Source of the DNA: Pseudoips prasinana
Lineage: Eukaryota; Arthropoda; Insecta; Lepidoptera; Nolidae
Direction: 5' to 3'
Assembly: GCA_951640165.1 (NCBI GenBank)
Contig: OX621263.1
Coordinates: 7,446,001 to 7,510,000 of the forward strand
DNA length: 64,000 bases
Within the stretch, counting starts at the first letter, position 1. Every line of letters starts with the position of its first letter. The translations under genes were made by a program, and so were the position numbers. Shown here piece after piece: positions 42,120-51,596 of this stretch. The notes under the pieces were generated by a model, which was not told the origin of the DNA, did no database searches, and saw only the letters and a list, made by a program, of their open reading frames with translations.

Positions 42120-42191
42120 CTTGTCTTAACTTGCCGTTGTGCCTACACTGACTTCGCGGGCAGTGTAGGCACAACGGCAAGTTAAGACAAG
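42120..42191. repeat. Perfect 31-bp-arm hairpin in Tigger upstream region
   Basis: Arms 42120-42150 (cttgtcttaacttgccgttg...) and 42161-42191 are exact complements with a 10-nt loop (acttcgcggg). It lies between the right terminal repeat and the transposase start. The loop word cttcgcgggg occurs again near 42224. Confidence 0.93.
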
Positions 42192-42334
42192 TCAATTCAA
42201 GACTTGACGCGCAAACACTGGCTTCGCGGGGGGAAGAATAATAGCGCACTTAGACTTTTTTTGGACAATTTTTTGTGATTCGGATAATCGGCGATTCGGA
42301 TAGTCGGAGTTCGGATAATTGGAGTTCTACTGTA

Positions 42335-42771
42335 ATGTCATCGAATATTATTACCCGACTGCGCGACGAAAAGGAGTGGTAATGTGTTTATCAGCCTATA
42401 CAGACCAAACGCCTGGGCCGATTTTTATGATTCACACGTCAATCGAATCCTTTCAGGCCGGCAAGTGTCACTAAAGACATGACGTTAGTGAAAATTCAAT
42501 ATGGCGACTACTGGACGCCATATTGTGAAAATCAAAAAAATTAAAGTCAACAAACTATGTCATGTGGGGTATCGTTGAATAGGTATTTAAAATCATTTTT
42601 AGTTTTCTTCCTACATTTTTTTAAATATAATAATAATTGTGACATCGTCACTTCAACATGTTGTTTTCTTCTATTTGATAATTCGAACGCTCTTAGTGAA
42701 ATACTCTTTACCTCCGGTACTGCAAATATCCAAAGCTTCTGACCGGATTTCTGCTTTCTAGATATAAATAA
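42335..42771. other. No gene; unassigned repeat-like sequence
   Basis: Begins with cccgactgcgcgacgaaaag, a phrase common in lepidopteran repeats. It also holds a small hairpin caatatggcg...cgccatattg at about 42499-42526. No ORF of note. Confidence 0.4.
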
Positions 42772-43125
42772 ACAAAAAAGGTTTTTATACATGTAAACTT
42801 CAAAAAAGCACTTGTAAATAGTTTCTTGTTGTAATAACATAATTAAGTTTACGTACATTTTTCTAGGTAAACACATTGATGTATAAAGAACCTGTTTTTT
42901 ATATATCAATGGGTACAAATAGATATTTAGGTACCTGCACGTATTGTATGAAAACATTTAGAATACAATTAATTTTATAATAGTAATGATATTTAAGCTA
43001 GCTTGTATTAAGTTATTGTCAAAGAGATCATGTATGAATGAATTATAGAAATTTATAGTTTTAGCTATATTTTGCTACAAATTGTATGAATGGTACTGTC
43101 TTTATACTAGGGTATGAATTCAATG
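42772..43125 (-). repeat. Repeat R1 with a short insertion
   Basis: On the minus strand it spans the acagtaccattcatacaatt region to the acttcaaaaaagcacttgt-type tail. Around 42880-42940 there is extra sequence (tatcaatgggtacaaatag) not in other copies. The next RTE element begins immediately after it. Confidence 0.7.
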
Positions 43126-43128
43126 TTA

Positions 43129-43745
43129 TTATTATGGCGGACGGATCAAAGGTTAGGGATGAGCTATTTAGAGATAGGTCCAACTTCGAGAAGGAGTTCA
43201 ATCGTAGAATCCAATTCGGCTGGGCAGCGTTCGGGAAGCTACGTAACATCTTCTCGTCTAAAATACCGCAGTGTCTCAAGTCGAAAGTCTTCGACCAGTG
43301 TGTGTTGCCAGTGATGACTTACAGAACAGAGACGTGGTCGCTCACTATGGGCCTTATTAGAAGGCTCAAGGTCACCCAAAGAGCAATGGAGAGGGCTATG
43401 CTCGGAGTTTCCCTGCGGGATCAAATCAGAAATGTCGAAATCCGCAGGCGAACCAAAGTCACCGACATGGCCTGAAGAATTGCAAAACTGAAGTGGCAGT
43501 GGGCGGGGCACATAACTCGTAGAACCGATGGCCGTTGGGGCAGAAAGGTTCTTGAGTGGCGACCACGAACCGGAAGACGCAGCATGGGCAGGCCCCCTAC
43601 AAGATGGACCGATGATCTTGTGCGGGTCGCTGGAAACTGCTGGATGCGAATAGCGCAAGACCGGCGATTGTGGAGATCTTTGGGGGAGGCCTTTGTCCAG
43701 CGGTGGACGTCTTTCGGCTGATATGATGATGATGATGATGATTTA
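43129..43745 (+). pseudogene. RTE-type RT C-terminal fragment, longest copy
   Basis: Reads NFEKEFNRRIQFGWAAFGKL, SSKIPQCLKSKVFDQCVLPV, MTYRTETWSLTMGLIRRLKV, TQRAMERAMLGVSLRDQIRN and VEIRRRTKVTDMA. A TGA at 43473-43475 interrupts the frame. The same frame then continues AKLKWQWAGHITRRTDGRWG to QRWTSFG and a stop near 43722, followed by (ATG)n at about 43726-43743. This is the RT C-terminal domain with one nonsense codon. The palm domain is absent. Confidence 0.85.
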
Positions 43746-43764
43746 GAGATGAATAAAAAAAATA

Positions 43765-43907
43765 AAAGAAGCGCTTTAAAAAAGCGCTTGTTAATAGTCA
43801 GAACATGTTTGTAGTAATATAATTAAGTATACATTATTATTTCTACTTACATAGATATTTAGGTACACGGATTGTATGAAAACATTTATAAAATTTATTT
43901 TATACCT
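43765..43907 (-). repeat. Repeat R1, 3' end
   Basis: Minus-strand tail from ctttaaaaaagcgcttgtta to aaaacatttataaaatttat, ending where the SINE-F duplication begins. Confidence 0.7.
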
Positions 43908-43919
43908 AATAGCAAGAGA

Positions 43920-44171
43920 TACCTGCTGTGTGGTGACGGCGACAAATATCAGAATCAGAATATCATCACCCCATCTCATCCCGTGGGGGGCGTAGAAGTC
44001 GACCCGAGGGAATATCTACCTGAGGAAGGGCAGCAGCTTCCTTCTGATCACTATGACTATCTTACTGCGATCGCCAACCCGCCTGCCAAGCGTGGCGATT
44101 ATGGCATATCCCCCCAAGACTATTCTTGGGGGAGGCTTGTCCAGCAGTGGACTTATTTAGCTGTAATGATG
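43920..44171 (+). mobile_element. SINE-F, complete insertion with target duplication
   Basis: 252 bp flanked by AATAGCAAGAGA at 43908-43919 and 44172-44183. The 5' part has gtggtgacggcgacaaatat. The middle has ctcatcccgtggggggcgta, gagggaatatctacctgagg, ctgcgatcgccaacccgcct and gtggcgattatggcatatcc. The 3' part, cttgggggaggcttgtccag then cagtggact and (ATG)n, matches the RTE end (cttgggggaggcctttgtcc, agcagtggacgt). Short length, no ORF and a 12-bp duplication fit a SINE mobilised by an RTE enzyme. Confidence 0.8.
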
Positions 44172-44183
44172 AATAGCAAGAGA

Positions 44184-44764
44184 AGACCAGCAGTACAGAT
44201 AGGCTGTATAAATCTTTGTTAATTTCATTAATTTCTTTATTAATAACCGGTCAGCAAATGATCGCCGTGATTAAGCATCGAGGCGTGTGGTTAATCTACA
44301 ATTAGGGGACTGCAAAAGTGGCTTTATTCCTGAGCCTCTCTGTGCCTCAGAGGACACGTTGAGTGGTCCGTCTCAGCTATAGCGATTATAGATACGACAG
44401 TCGCGTTAAGAAATCACATAAGGCCACTACATGGCTTTAACAACTCTCACACTAACTAACCACCAATATATATATTGTAATACTATTTAATTTTGTATTA
44501 GTTACTTTTAATTGCTCTATGTGTACATAAAAAAATACCAATGAACTTGAGAACCTCCTCATTTGAAGTCGGTTAAACAATAATAATAATAAAATCTATT
44601 TATTTTTCTTTCACAATAGGTCTAGGTCTAGTAGGTCTTACAATTAGAGAACTTTAAAATTTCACCTATGCGAGTGACTGGTGCCTGATGTAGGTTTCCA
44701 AACGAAAACCTGTGTTACAGGTCACCAGTGCCCCACCCTCGGTTAAAAATAAATAGTCATACTC
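44184..44764. other. No gene; possible diverged SINE-E and a retroelement end
   Basis: 44230-44450 contains tgcctcagaggacacgttga and acatggctttaacaactctc, weak echoes of SINE-E on the minus strand. 44600-44720 looks like a reversed non-LTR 3' UTR (aataataataataaaatcta at its edge). Neither assignment is firm. Confidence 0.35.
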
Positions 44765-44770
44765 ATAATC

Positions 44771-45792
44771 TGAGGTATTCCTCGAAGCGCTACCATTTTG
44801 AGGCGCTCCTGTTTTATTCTTCGGAGCGCTACTTTTAGTAGCGCTCCCGATAGCAATTAAAAATATAACTTTTATTTCCTCGAAGCGCCACTATGATTAA
44901 CTTTCGAATAGAGATAGGATACTAACTGAAACTATCGATAAAAGTAATACACGTTATTTTATACAATTTGCAAAAACTCCTTGACTATAGATTAGTTTAA
45001 AAAAATTGAGCTTGCTTTGGCATTGCTTTCGGCACTACAATGAAATAATGACCAATGTTATTGTGTATTCAAAGAGTAAATTTTACTCAAAGGGGATGCT
45101 ATTAATAAATAAAAAGCACAGATATAAATGATATGCGTATAATAATCACATTGCAGCAGACAGGACCTACGTAATAATTACAAGATTACTTTGGGTGGTG
45201 TTATCGTAATACAGTTTGCTACACGTATCATTAAAAAAATTACAAATGAATTTAACGTTATGAAAATGTAACTGTTACTCACTCGTTTTTGGATTGGATT
45301 GCTGTAAGCCGTCATGTAGGCGTCTGTTTTGGTATGTATGACATAACAAAAACAGCCGTCTACTTATTTATATCTGTGCTTATTATTATATAATATATAT
45401 AATTATTATACGCATGTCATTTATATCTGTGCTTTTTATTTATTAATAGGATCCTCTTTAAATAACATTTACTCTTTGAATACACAATAACATTGGTCAT
45501 TATTTCATTATAGTGCCGAAAGCAATGCCAAAGCAAGCTCAATTTTTTTAAACTAATCTATAGTCAAGGAGTTTTTGCAAATTGTATAAAATAACGTGTT
45601 TTACTTTTATCGATAGTTTCAGTTGGTATCCTACCTCTATTCGAAAGTTAATCATAGTGGCGCTTCGAGGAAATAAAAGTTAATATTTTTAATTGCTATC
45701 GGGAGCGCTACTAAAAGTAGCGCTCCGAGGAATAAAACAGGAGCGCCTCATTAGTAGCGCCTCAAAATGGTAGCGCTTCGAGGAATACCTCA
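44771..45792. mobile_element. Foldback element with about 380-bp inverted arms
   Basis: Starts TGAGGTATTCCTCGAAGCGC and ends with its complement. It is flanked by ATAATC at 44765-44770 and 45793-45798. The left arm 44771-45146 and right arm 45402-45792 are complementary with few differences. The arms hold smaller palindromes built on agcgctac and gtagcgct (ggagcgctacttttagtagc) and repeats of cctcgaagcgc. The middle of about 255 bp is unrelated to the arms. No transposase ORF. Class unknown. Confidence 0.85.
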
Positions 45793-45799
45793 ATAATCT

Positions 45800-45965
45800 T
45801 ACTAGTTATATATTCCTCTTAAACTCCTAGTTTTAACTCACAGAATTTTGGTAATTTTTAAATGTTGTGTACAGATATAATTGGACCTCAGATTTAACAG
45901 TTATAAGAAAATTATATTATTAATTTGTTATTAGTCGGAAGTCTGTTTCTGTACCGAATGAAATA
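45800..45965 (+). repeat. Repeat R5 (retroelement 3' UTR)
   Basis: Matches 60450-60600: ctcacagaattttggtaatt, gtacagatataattggacc, cagatttaacag, ttataagaaaa, attaatttgttattagtc. At 60236 the same repeat follows an RT C-terminal end, so it is probably that element's 3' UTR. Confidence 0.65.
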
Positions 45966-45969
45966 AAAT

Positions 45970-46045
45970 AAAATAAATTAGTACAAGTTCTGCTTAGTGG
46001 GGTCGTGTGTAAATAATGTCCCAGGATATTATTATTATTATTTTG
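45970..46045 (+). mobile_element. SINE-B/C tail fragment
   Basis: attagtacaagttctgctta, then gtgtgtaaataatgtcccag and gatattattattatta. Head missing. Confidence 0.6.
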
Positions 46046-46199
46046 CCTATTTAGGAATTGAATAACAACTCATGTTGTATAGATTTGATAAGATTTAATA
46101 TACCTCAAGAAACAATTTATAACGAGAATAGCTTGTGAAATTGTAATACAATTAGCCACCTTATTAGAAGGTTTAATCTTGTTCTTTATTTATTTAAAA

Positions 46200-46535
46200 A
46201 CTACTTCGCTGGTCTAGTAGTGGCGTGTCCTGCCGCTGAAAAAGTTTTGAAATCTCAGGTCTTTATTGTTAAGAATTTTTTAGCATCGACACTGAGACTG
46301 AGAGTAAGCGGTATTGCACCTCCTCGGAGATTACGTAAAGACGTTGGCCCTGTACCTGATCTCTTTCCGGTATTTGTCAGGTAGCCGTTCCATTGGATCA
46401 TTCGAAAGATTAAATAGAAAGTCCACTAGTATTTGCACACACACTTCCTATATGTCCCGCGCAGATGGCTCTTTCCCATTGAGACTGGCCGTCATAGTCA
46501 GGATTCGACCAGGTGGACATTATTTAAAAAAAACA
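46200..46535 (+). mobile_element. SINE-A, diverged
   Basis: Head cttcgctggtctagtagtgg. The B box is degraded to ttttgaaatctcagg. Then ctcctcggagattacgtaaa, cctgtacctgatctctttcc, ttccattggatcattcgaaa and gtcccgcgcagatggct, ending gaccaggtggacatta. Confidence 0.7.
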
Positions 46536-46619
46536 ATGAAGAAAAATGCAACTACTATATCTCAAATAAATCTTCTCTGCAGTAATCGGTTTGCAATTGT
46601 TCCTAGTATCAGTCAGAGC

Positions 46620-46800
46620 TGCAGGAAATCTCTTGAGCTCAATTGGAATTACGTTGGTCTAAGTTTAGGACGAGAAGCGATTTCTTTATTTTCTGAAACG
46701 TGAGATAATTGAAAACTTGAAGATTAAACCTTCAAGTTTTCAATTATCTTACAACGTCTAAGCACTCGGATTCAATGCTTATCGAATCAGAGATTTTGAA
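46620..46800. repeat. Repeat shared with 51843-51960, with a hairpin
   Basis: taggacgagaagcgatttct, then gtttcaattat-type sequence and cgaatcagagattttgaaa occur in both places. Here a 20-bp-arm hairpin (46703-46722 with 46730-46749, agataattgaaaacttgaag and its complement) replaces a single-copy segment at the other site. Confidence 0.7.
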
Positions 46801-46819
46801 ACAAGTTGTGTACTTACTT

Positions 46820-46885
46820 ATTTACTTATCGTATGGGCAGTGTTTGCACTGTTGTCAGAGTTGTTCAAGCCGCCCAGTAAGTCAA
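46820..46885 (-). mobile_element. SINE-E tail fragment
   Basis: tatcgtatgggcagtgtttg and cagagttgttcaagccgccc match the distal end of SINE-E, antisense. Truncated by the CR1-like tail that follows. Confidence 0.6.
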
Positions 46886-46889
46886 TGTC

Positions 46890-47370
46890 AAAGATAAAAA
46901 TATATTATTCCGTAAAAATTTTACATTTATGTAGAATTTTTTTTTACCCTACCGTGCAGTGCATTACGTGGCAGCTACTGAGAAACACTGCCAGAAAACT
47001 CAGTACGAATCCTTTTTTAAAATAAAATATACTTAAGATTAATTACAATCATGTGTGTTGACTCAGAACAGAACAACTCAATTCCAAGCAGACAACCCGT
47101 CTGCCAAGTGTGGCAATTATGGCATGTGTACGATTCTATTACAGAATTGGCAGGGCATATTACAAAATTTCTGATTATTTAAGTGAAAAAAGTGCTTGGG
47201 ATTGAGTTGTTCTGTTCTGAGTCAACACACATGATTGTAATTAATCTTAAGTATATTTTATTTAAAAAAAGGATTCGTACTGAGTTTTCTGGCAGTGTTT
47301 CTCAGTAGCTGCCACGTAATGCACTGCACGGTAGGGTAAAAAAAAATCTACATAAATGTAAAATTTTTGG
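46890..47370. mobile_element. Two CR1-like 3' ends in inverted arrangement
   Basis: Left arm 46914-47090 (minus) and right arm 47193-47370 (plus) carry the same UTR: attttacatttatgtag, accctaccgtgcagtgca, ttacgtggcagctactgag, actcagtacgaatcc, gtgtgttgactcagaaca. They share variants absent from the copy at 22200 (ttacgtggc, gaacagaacaactc), so one was copied from the other. The spacer holds a SINE-F scrap (47092-47140) and the KISDYLSEK-like coding end at 47155. Confidence 0.85.
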
Positions 47371-47374
47371 CGAT

Positions 47375-47505
47375 CGCTGAACGATGGTCATAGTTCACAG
47401 AGAGACGCTGCTTTCTGTTCTTTGGAGGTTTTTCCTCCGGACGATTTTTACTGCTCCCACGGAATGAGATGGATCACCATCGTTGGATATTCTTCTCCAT
47501 CGACG
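47375..47505 (-). mobile_element. SINE-F, diverged
   Basis: ggcgatcgctgaacgatggt, cacagagagacgctgctttc and ctcccacggaatgagatgga, the SINE-F 5' half reversed. Confidence 0.6.
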
Positions 47506-47569
47506 CACAGCCAAGCTTAGCCACTGAAAGAATTAAATACATTTTTTTTAAGTCAGGACCAACACTATA

Positions 47570-47720
47570 GATCTGACCCTCTGTATTGAAAAATACGTCC
47601 AAACTCAGAACAATTGTTTATGGGTCACTTAAATACTTTTCATGTATGCGGATCGAAATTGAAACTTGAGAGCGCTGAGGAAGTAACAAAGCGACTACTT
47701 TGACCACTACGCCACTGTGG
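47570..47720 (-). mobile_element. SINE-D, diverged
   Basis: gtccaaactcagaacaattg, tatgggtcacttaaatactt and a head reduced to gcgactactttgaccactac, matching the minus-strand order of 54720-54915. Confidence 0.5.
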
Positions 47721-47969
47721 TGATGTCATCAAAATAAACTGAATATAATCTAAAACCGCTATTCTCTTAAGACTTGGACGACAAAACCCATATATTATTT
47801 AGATCAAAGTAACATGGCCACATTAAAAACATTTAACGAGCTTTTTATGCGTACTACTGTTATTCAAATAAATAATATTATAGTATTTATATCTATATCA
47901 CACGCAGTCAAGATCCGTCTCCGCTAAAATACGTCATGAAAGATGACATTTGAATCCATGACTGTTCAT

Positions 47970-48310
47970 CATAGCTTTGATCTACCGGTAGCGTGTTCAA
48001 CCGCAGATAGATTTTGGATTTTTTCTGTAAAAAGAAAAAGGTCTCAGTATCAGCCCGAAGTTTGGGAGTTGGTGGTATTATACCCCCGTGTTTCGGAGAG
48101 CACGTAAAGCTGTCGGTACTGTACCTGACCTCTTTCCAGTCGTGCCACACCGCTAGTCGTCCCATCGGATCATGAGAGTGATGGATTAGAAAGTGTCCCT
48201 GTGTTTGCGCACACACTTGTGCACTATAATATGTCCCACACATATGGCTGGACTCCATTGAGACTGGGCGGCGTGGCTGTAATCTGGTTAGGAGGACATT
48301 AACAGCTGTA
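47970..48310 (+). mobile_element. SINE-A
   Basis: Head tttgatctaccggtagcgtg with the B box deleted. The body is well kept: gtatcagcccgaagtttggg, cgtgtttcggagagcacgta, cctgacctctttccagtcgt, cccatcggatcatgagag, gtgcactataatatgtccca, ending taggaggacatta. Confidence 0.75.
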
Positions 48311-48314
48311 AAAA

Positions 48315-48470
48315 GTCCACTGCTGGACAAAAGTGTCCTCCAAGTCGGTTGGCGATCACAGTATGATAGTCATAGTACTCAGAAAGAAGCTGCTGCCAAT
48401 CCTCCGGTAAATATTCCCCGGGTCGAGTTCTACGACCCCCACGGGATGAGATGGGGTCTATATTCTATGA
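48315..48470 (-). mobile_element. SINE-F
   Basis: aaaagtccactgctggacaa, ggttggcgatcacagtatga, tactcagaaagaagctgctg and ttccccgggtcgagttctac, the family reversed. Its outer edge joins the RT fragment that follows. Confidence 0.65.
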
Positions 48471-48541
48471 CGTCAGCCACAAAGCAAGAAGGTACTATGA
48501 GTATCATATTGTGACCGCTAGCTCTGCCAATGCGGTAGCTA

Positions 48542-48831
48542 CTGCGAAGCGCTTTAAAGACTGCACCAAGCGGGATTTGGCCGCTTTTAAAATTGGCCAC
48601 TGTAGCTGGGAAAAGCTCGCTGAAAATAGAGTTGAATGGCGCAAACGTGTAGTGGAGGGTCGTAAGATCTGTGATAAAGCCTGGTTCGGAGTACTTGCTG
48701 ATAAGAGACAGAAGCGACATGAAAGCGGCTCGGCACCAACCACCGCGAACTTCCCTTTTCAGGCCTGCGGCAGGCTATGTCGCTCTCGCATCGGTTTGTT
48801 TAGCCACCAATGCGCCGTAAATCATCTGTAA
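48542..48831 (+). pseudogene. Non-LTR RT C-terminal end with zinc finger
   Basis: Open frame with KRFKDCTKRDLAAFKI, SWEKLAENRVEWRKRVVEGR and, before a stop, CGRLCRSRIGLFSHQC, a C2H2/C2HC-type finger (C-x3-C-x8-H in this copy). It belongs to the same group of elements as 7777-8502, which also ends in a finger. The region upstream of 48542 in this frame is unrelated SINE-F sequence, so the open frame is longer than the homologous part. Confidence 0.7.
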
Positions 48832-48859
48832 CAGACGCAAAGGCCATATATATATAGCT

Positions 48860-48995
48860 CTGCCAAGCGGGGTGATTATGACAAAGATGGACAGGTGTTC
48901 TTTTGTCCAATAGTGGACGTCTATCGGCTGATGTTATGAGATGACTAGTCTCCGTAGGGACTGGCAATGACCTTAGCTCGACAAGGACAACATTT
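48860..48995 (+). mobile_element. SINE-F and SINE-A tail scraps
   Basis: tctgccaagcggggtgatta, gtccaatagtggacgtctat and cggctgatgttatgagatga (SINE-F/RTE-type tail) are followed by gactagtctccgtagggact and cgacaaggacaacatt (SINE-A tail). Confidence 0.55.
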
Positions 48996-49079
48996 TCTTT
49001 TATTTTTACAATTTTATATTTACGAGTCGTGCGATTTTTTAGGTCGTGTGGTTTCCGGCTCAGAAAGAATAATAATAAT

Positions 49080-49610
49080 AATTAAATTAATAATTTGGAA
49101 TAATAATAATATCCTGAGACATTATTTATACACGGCCATCTGACAGTCGCCGCAGCCTAGTTGGTAGTGCTCCTGCCTACAACGCTGGTGGTCCTGGGTT
49201 CGAATACCGGTAAGTGCAAATATTTGTGTGATGAGCACGAATATTTGTTTCTGAGTCATAGATGTTTTCTATGTATATAAGTATTTATCTATCTATATAA
49301 GTATGTATATCGTCGCCTGGTACCCATAGTACAAGCTTTGCTTAGTTTGGGGCTAGGATGATCTGTGTGACATTGTCCCTAGATATTATTATATTATCTA
49401 ATCCCAAACTAAGCAGAGCTTGTACTATGGAAACTATGGATATACAACATATACTATTTATTTTCTTCTGTAAATACGTACTTATTTAGATAATTACACC
49501 CAAACACAGGACAAACAGATATGTTCATGCACAAAAATATCTGTCCTGCGTAGGAATCGAACCCAAAACCTCCGGCGTGAAAAGCAAGCATTTGCCAACC
49601 ACGCAAACAG
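49080..49610 (-). mobile_element. SINE-C split by a SINE-B
   Basis: SINE-C pieces at 49080-49140 (tatcctgagacattatttat, acacggccatct) and 49398-49610 (atcccaaactaagcagagct, gataattacacccaaacaca, the B-box complement ggaatcgaacccaaaacc). The SINE-B fills the gap. Confidence 0.8.
49141..49397 (+). mobile_element. SINE-B nested in SINE-C
   Basis: Full-length: head cagtcgccgcagcctagttg, B box gggttcgaataccgg, complete tail and (TTA)n. The joints read ccatctga on the left and tatctaatcc on the right, a likely short target duplication around ATCT. Confidence 0.82.
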
Positions 49611-49669
49611 ACCCGTCTTATAACAAAGCCACCCCATACTATCGTAAAATATCCGTGGGTATCATAAAA

Positions 49670-49865
49670 GGCGACTAAGGGATACATTCGGGACTAGTCC
49701 CTCCCTCTTACCCACCACTGCAACTCCTGTAAGTCAGGATCGACTGTGGCACACAATGGAAGAACACTAAGCGGTAAGGTTCAGGCATGTCCCGGGGAAC
49801 CGCTTTAACTGTCTTGGATCCCGCAACGAATTTAATCAGAAAGAAACAAGGAGGAGTTAAATAGG
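49670..49865 (+). repeat. Repeat R7
   Basis: aaaggcgactaagggataca, actagtccctccctcttacc, gcaactcctgtaagtcagga, catgtcccggggaaccgctt, gatcccgcaacgaatttaat. The longest R7 copy in the window. No ORF. Confidence 0.7.
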
Positions 49866-49867
49866 CG

Positions 49868-49934
49868 AGGAAAAGGAAAGAGCAAAGACCAGACAAGGTG
49901 TGAGGCAAGGGTGTCCACTGTCTCCAATAATCTT
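49868..49934 (+). pseudogene. RT palm fragment, 5' piece
   Basis: KTRQGVRQGCPLSPII is the conserved RT block just before the catalytic Y-x-D-D. The gene then stops at aatctt, where the CR1-like element is inserted, and resumes at 51099. Confidence 0.72.
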
Positions 49935-51095
49935 ACTTAGTTACTTAGATTCTTCTCTAGCTATATGTTCAATAGAAAACAGTATGTAGACTACAATGGC
50001 AGACACTCTGATCTATACTACACATTATCTGGGGTCAGCCAAGGTAGCACATTGGGACCTTTAGAATTCATTCTAATGATTAATGATTTGCCAGAGGTCA
50101 TTAGATATAGCTCCTGCTTATTATTTGCCGACGACCTTAAGGTCTTCCATGAAGTTAAAAAGGAAGATGATTGTGAGCGCTTACAGGACGATATAAATGG
50201 AATAATGAAGTGGAGTCAGGAGAATAAGCTTTACTTTAACGTAAATAAGTGCTCAGTAACTCTTACACGTAAGAGTACACCGATAGCTTAAAATTATGTA
50301 ATTGATACTTCTCCCATGCAGCGAGTTGATCGGGTTCGCGATTTAGGGATAAACATGACTCCGGATCTTACATTTCGCCAACACGTAACTGTCTGTTGTA
50401 AAAAAGCATTTAGAAACTTGGGCTTTTTATTAAGACAATCACGAAGATTCACAAACATTACAACAGTCAAAGTATTGTATGATGCTCTTGTTAGATCCCA
50501 TCTGGAGCATTGTGCGGTGGTGTGGGATCCACATGAGGCTAAATATACGGTGATGTTAGAGAGAGTACAAAACAAGTTTACGCGTCACTTGTATCACAAA
50601 TTGTATGGAGTGTATCCGCTGTATCCGTTGATGTACCCTACCCTATTCGTACTGGGTATGGTCGGGTACAATCAGCTGAGGGTGCGGAGAGAGTTTACCC
50701 TGGTCGCGTGCCTGATTAGGGTGCTGCGTGGCCTTGAGCATCACCCGAAGCTGTTACTACAACTGGGCCTATGTGTGCCGGATTGCTATGTGAGGAGGAG
50801 ACGAAAACCGCCATTGTTAGCCGTGCCTACTGCTAGGACCAATCTTTTAGCAAAGGCTTCCATTACTCGTGCGATCCGTACTATAAATAGGGTCCATGAC
50901 CGGATAGATATACTGACCTGTACCAAGAGTGAATTCGCAAAGGTGTTATTATATACTTTGTGTTATTAATTCTATTTGATTTTATGTACCTATTAGATAA
51001 GATTTATAATATGTTTGCTTTTATATACACACTATCGCATTAGGTCTACCCTGTAATGATTATGTGTTAAGGAGCGGATAAATAAATAAATAAAT
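49935..51095 (+). pseudogene. CR1/Jockey-type element, 5'-truncated, one in-frame stop
   Basis: From 49965 a single frame encodes the RT: YVDYNGRHSDLYYTLSGVSQ, GSTLGPLEFILMINDLPEVI, LLFADDLKVF (FADD at 50124-50135), KLYFNVNKCSVTLTR, a stop at 50289-50291, then DRVRDLGINMTPDLTFRQHV, HLEHCAVVWDPH and a C-terminal end near 50969. A UTR and (TAAA)n tail (to about 51092) follow. Endonuclease and fingers are missing. The aatctt at about 49929-49934 and 51093-51098 is a short target duplication. Confidence 0.83.
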
Positions 51096-51098
51096 CTT

Positions 51099-51310
51099 CA
51101 ATATATTTATAGAGATGGCTTTAAGACAAGTAACAGAGGAAGAACAAGGTGGTGTGAAAATTAACCGAGAAAGAATATATTTTATTAGATACGCTGAAGA
51201 TATAGCAGCTTAAGCGGACAATAAAAAAGAGCTTGAAAGTTTAATACATAGAATGGACAAGGTATTAAAAGAAAAGTCTTAAGAATCAATTTAAAAAAAA
51301 TATAAAAAAT
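51099..51310 (+). pseudogene. RT palm fragment, 3' piece
   Basis: Continues the gene interrupted at 49934: NIYIEMALRQVTEEEQGG, VKINRERIYFIRYAEDIAA, a stop, then ADNKKELESLIHRMDKVLKE. The catalytic motif reads YAED in place of YADD. An acidic residue is kept, but the normal motif is lost. The sequence then runs into A-rich DNA. Confidence 0.72.
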
Positions 51311-51404
51311 GAATAGTTCCACTTCCCTCTAGAGCAAAAAAGCGGGAGACAGGACAGACTAAGGGATATAGCAGGAAGTCGGGCAGCTAGCAGCGCCACC
51401 TGTG

Positions 51405-51596
51405 TACTGGTCACCACCTAACTGCGGTCGTCAACTCGTCAAACCTTTGGACTTCCCCATTGGTTTATTTATGTCCTATGTCCAGCAGTGGATGAAAGGC
51501 TGATGATATTTTTGATCAAGCAGAACATGTAGTATTGAATACTGTTTTAAATGCAGACTGTGAAGTCATTCCTAACAAGTTTCATTCCAATGACTC
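51405..51596 (+). repeat. Repeat unit duplicated at 52640-52850
   Basis: ctaactgcggtcgtcaactc, gtcctatgtccagcagtgga, aaaggctgatgat, then gaatactgttttaaatgcag and cctaacaagtttcattccaa. The gtccagcagtgg...ggctgatgat end resembles the RTE/SINE-F tail. Confidence 0.7.

Larger units (their letters stand above)
40190..42332 (-). mobile_element. Tigger/pogo-type DNA transposon
   Basis: 2143 bp flanked by TA at 40188-40189 and 42333-42334. The ends are inverted: CAGTAGAACTCCAATTATCC at the left, and the complement of the right end reads the same. The pattern CAGTAG...TTATCCGAA is typical of Tigger-type elements. Subterminal ttcggataat words recur at both ends. It encodes the transposase below on the minus strand and carries a perfect hairpin at 42120-42191. 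Confidence 0.9.

Noticed and set aside
42555..42957. 136-codon minus-strand frame as a gene
   Set aside because: It crosses the end of an R1 repeat and AT-rich flank, with no motif and low-complexity composition.
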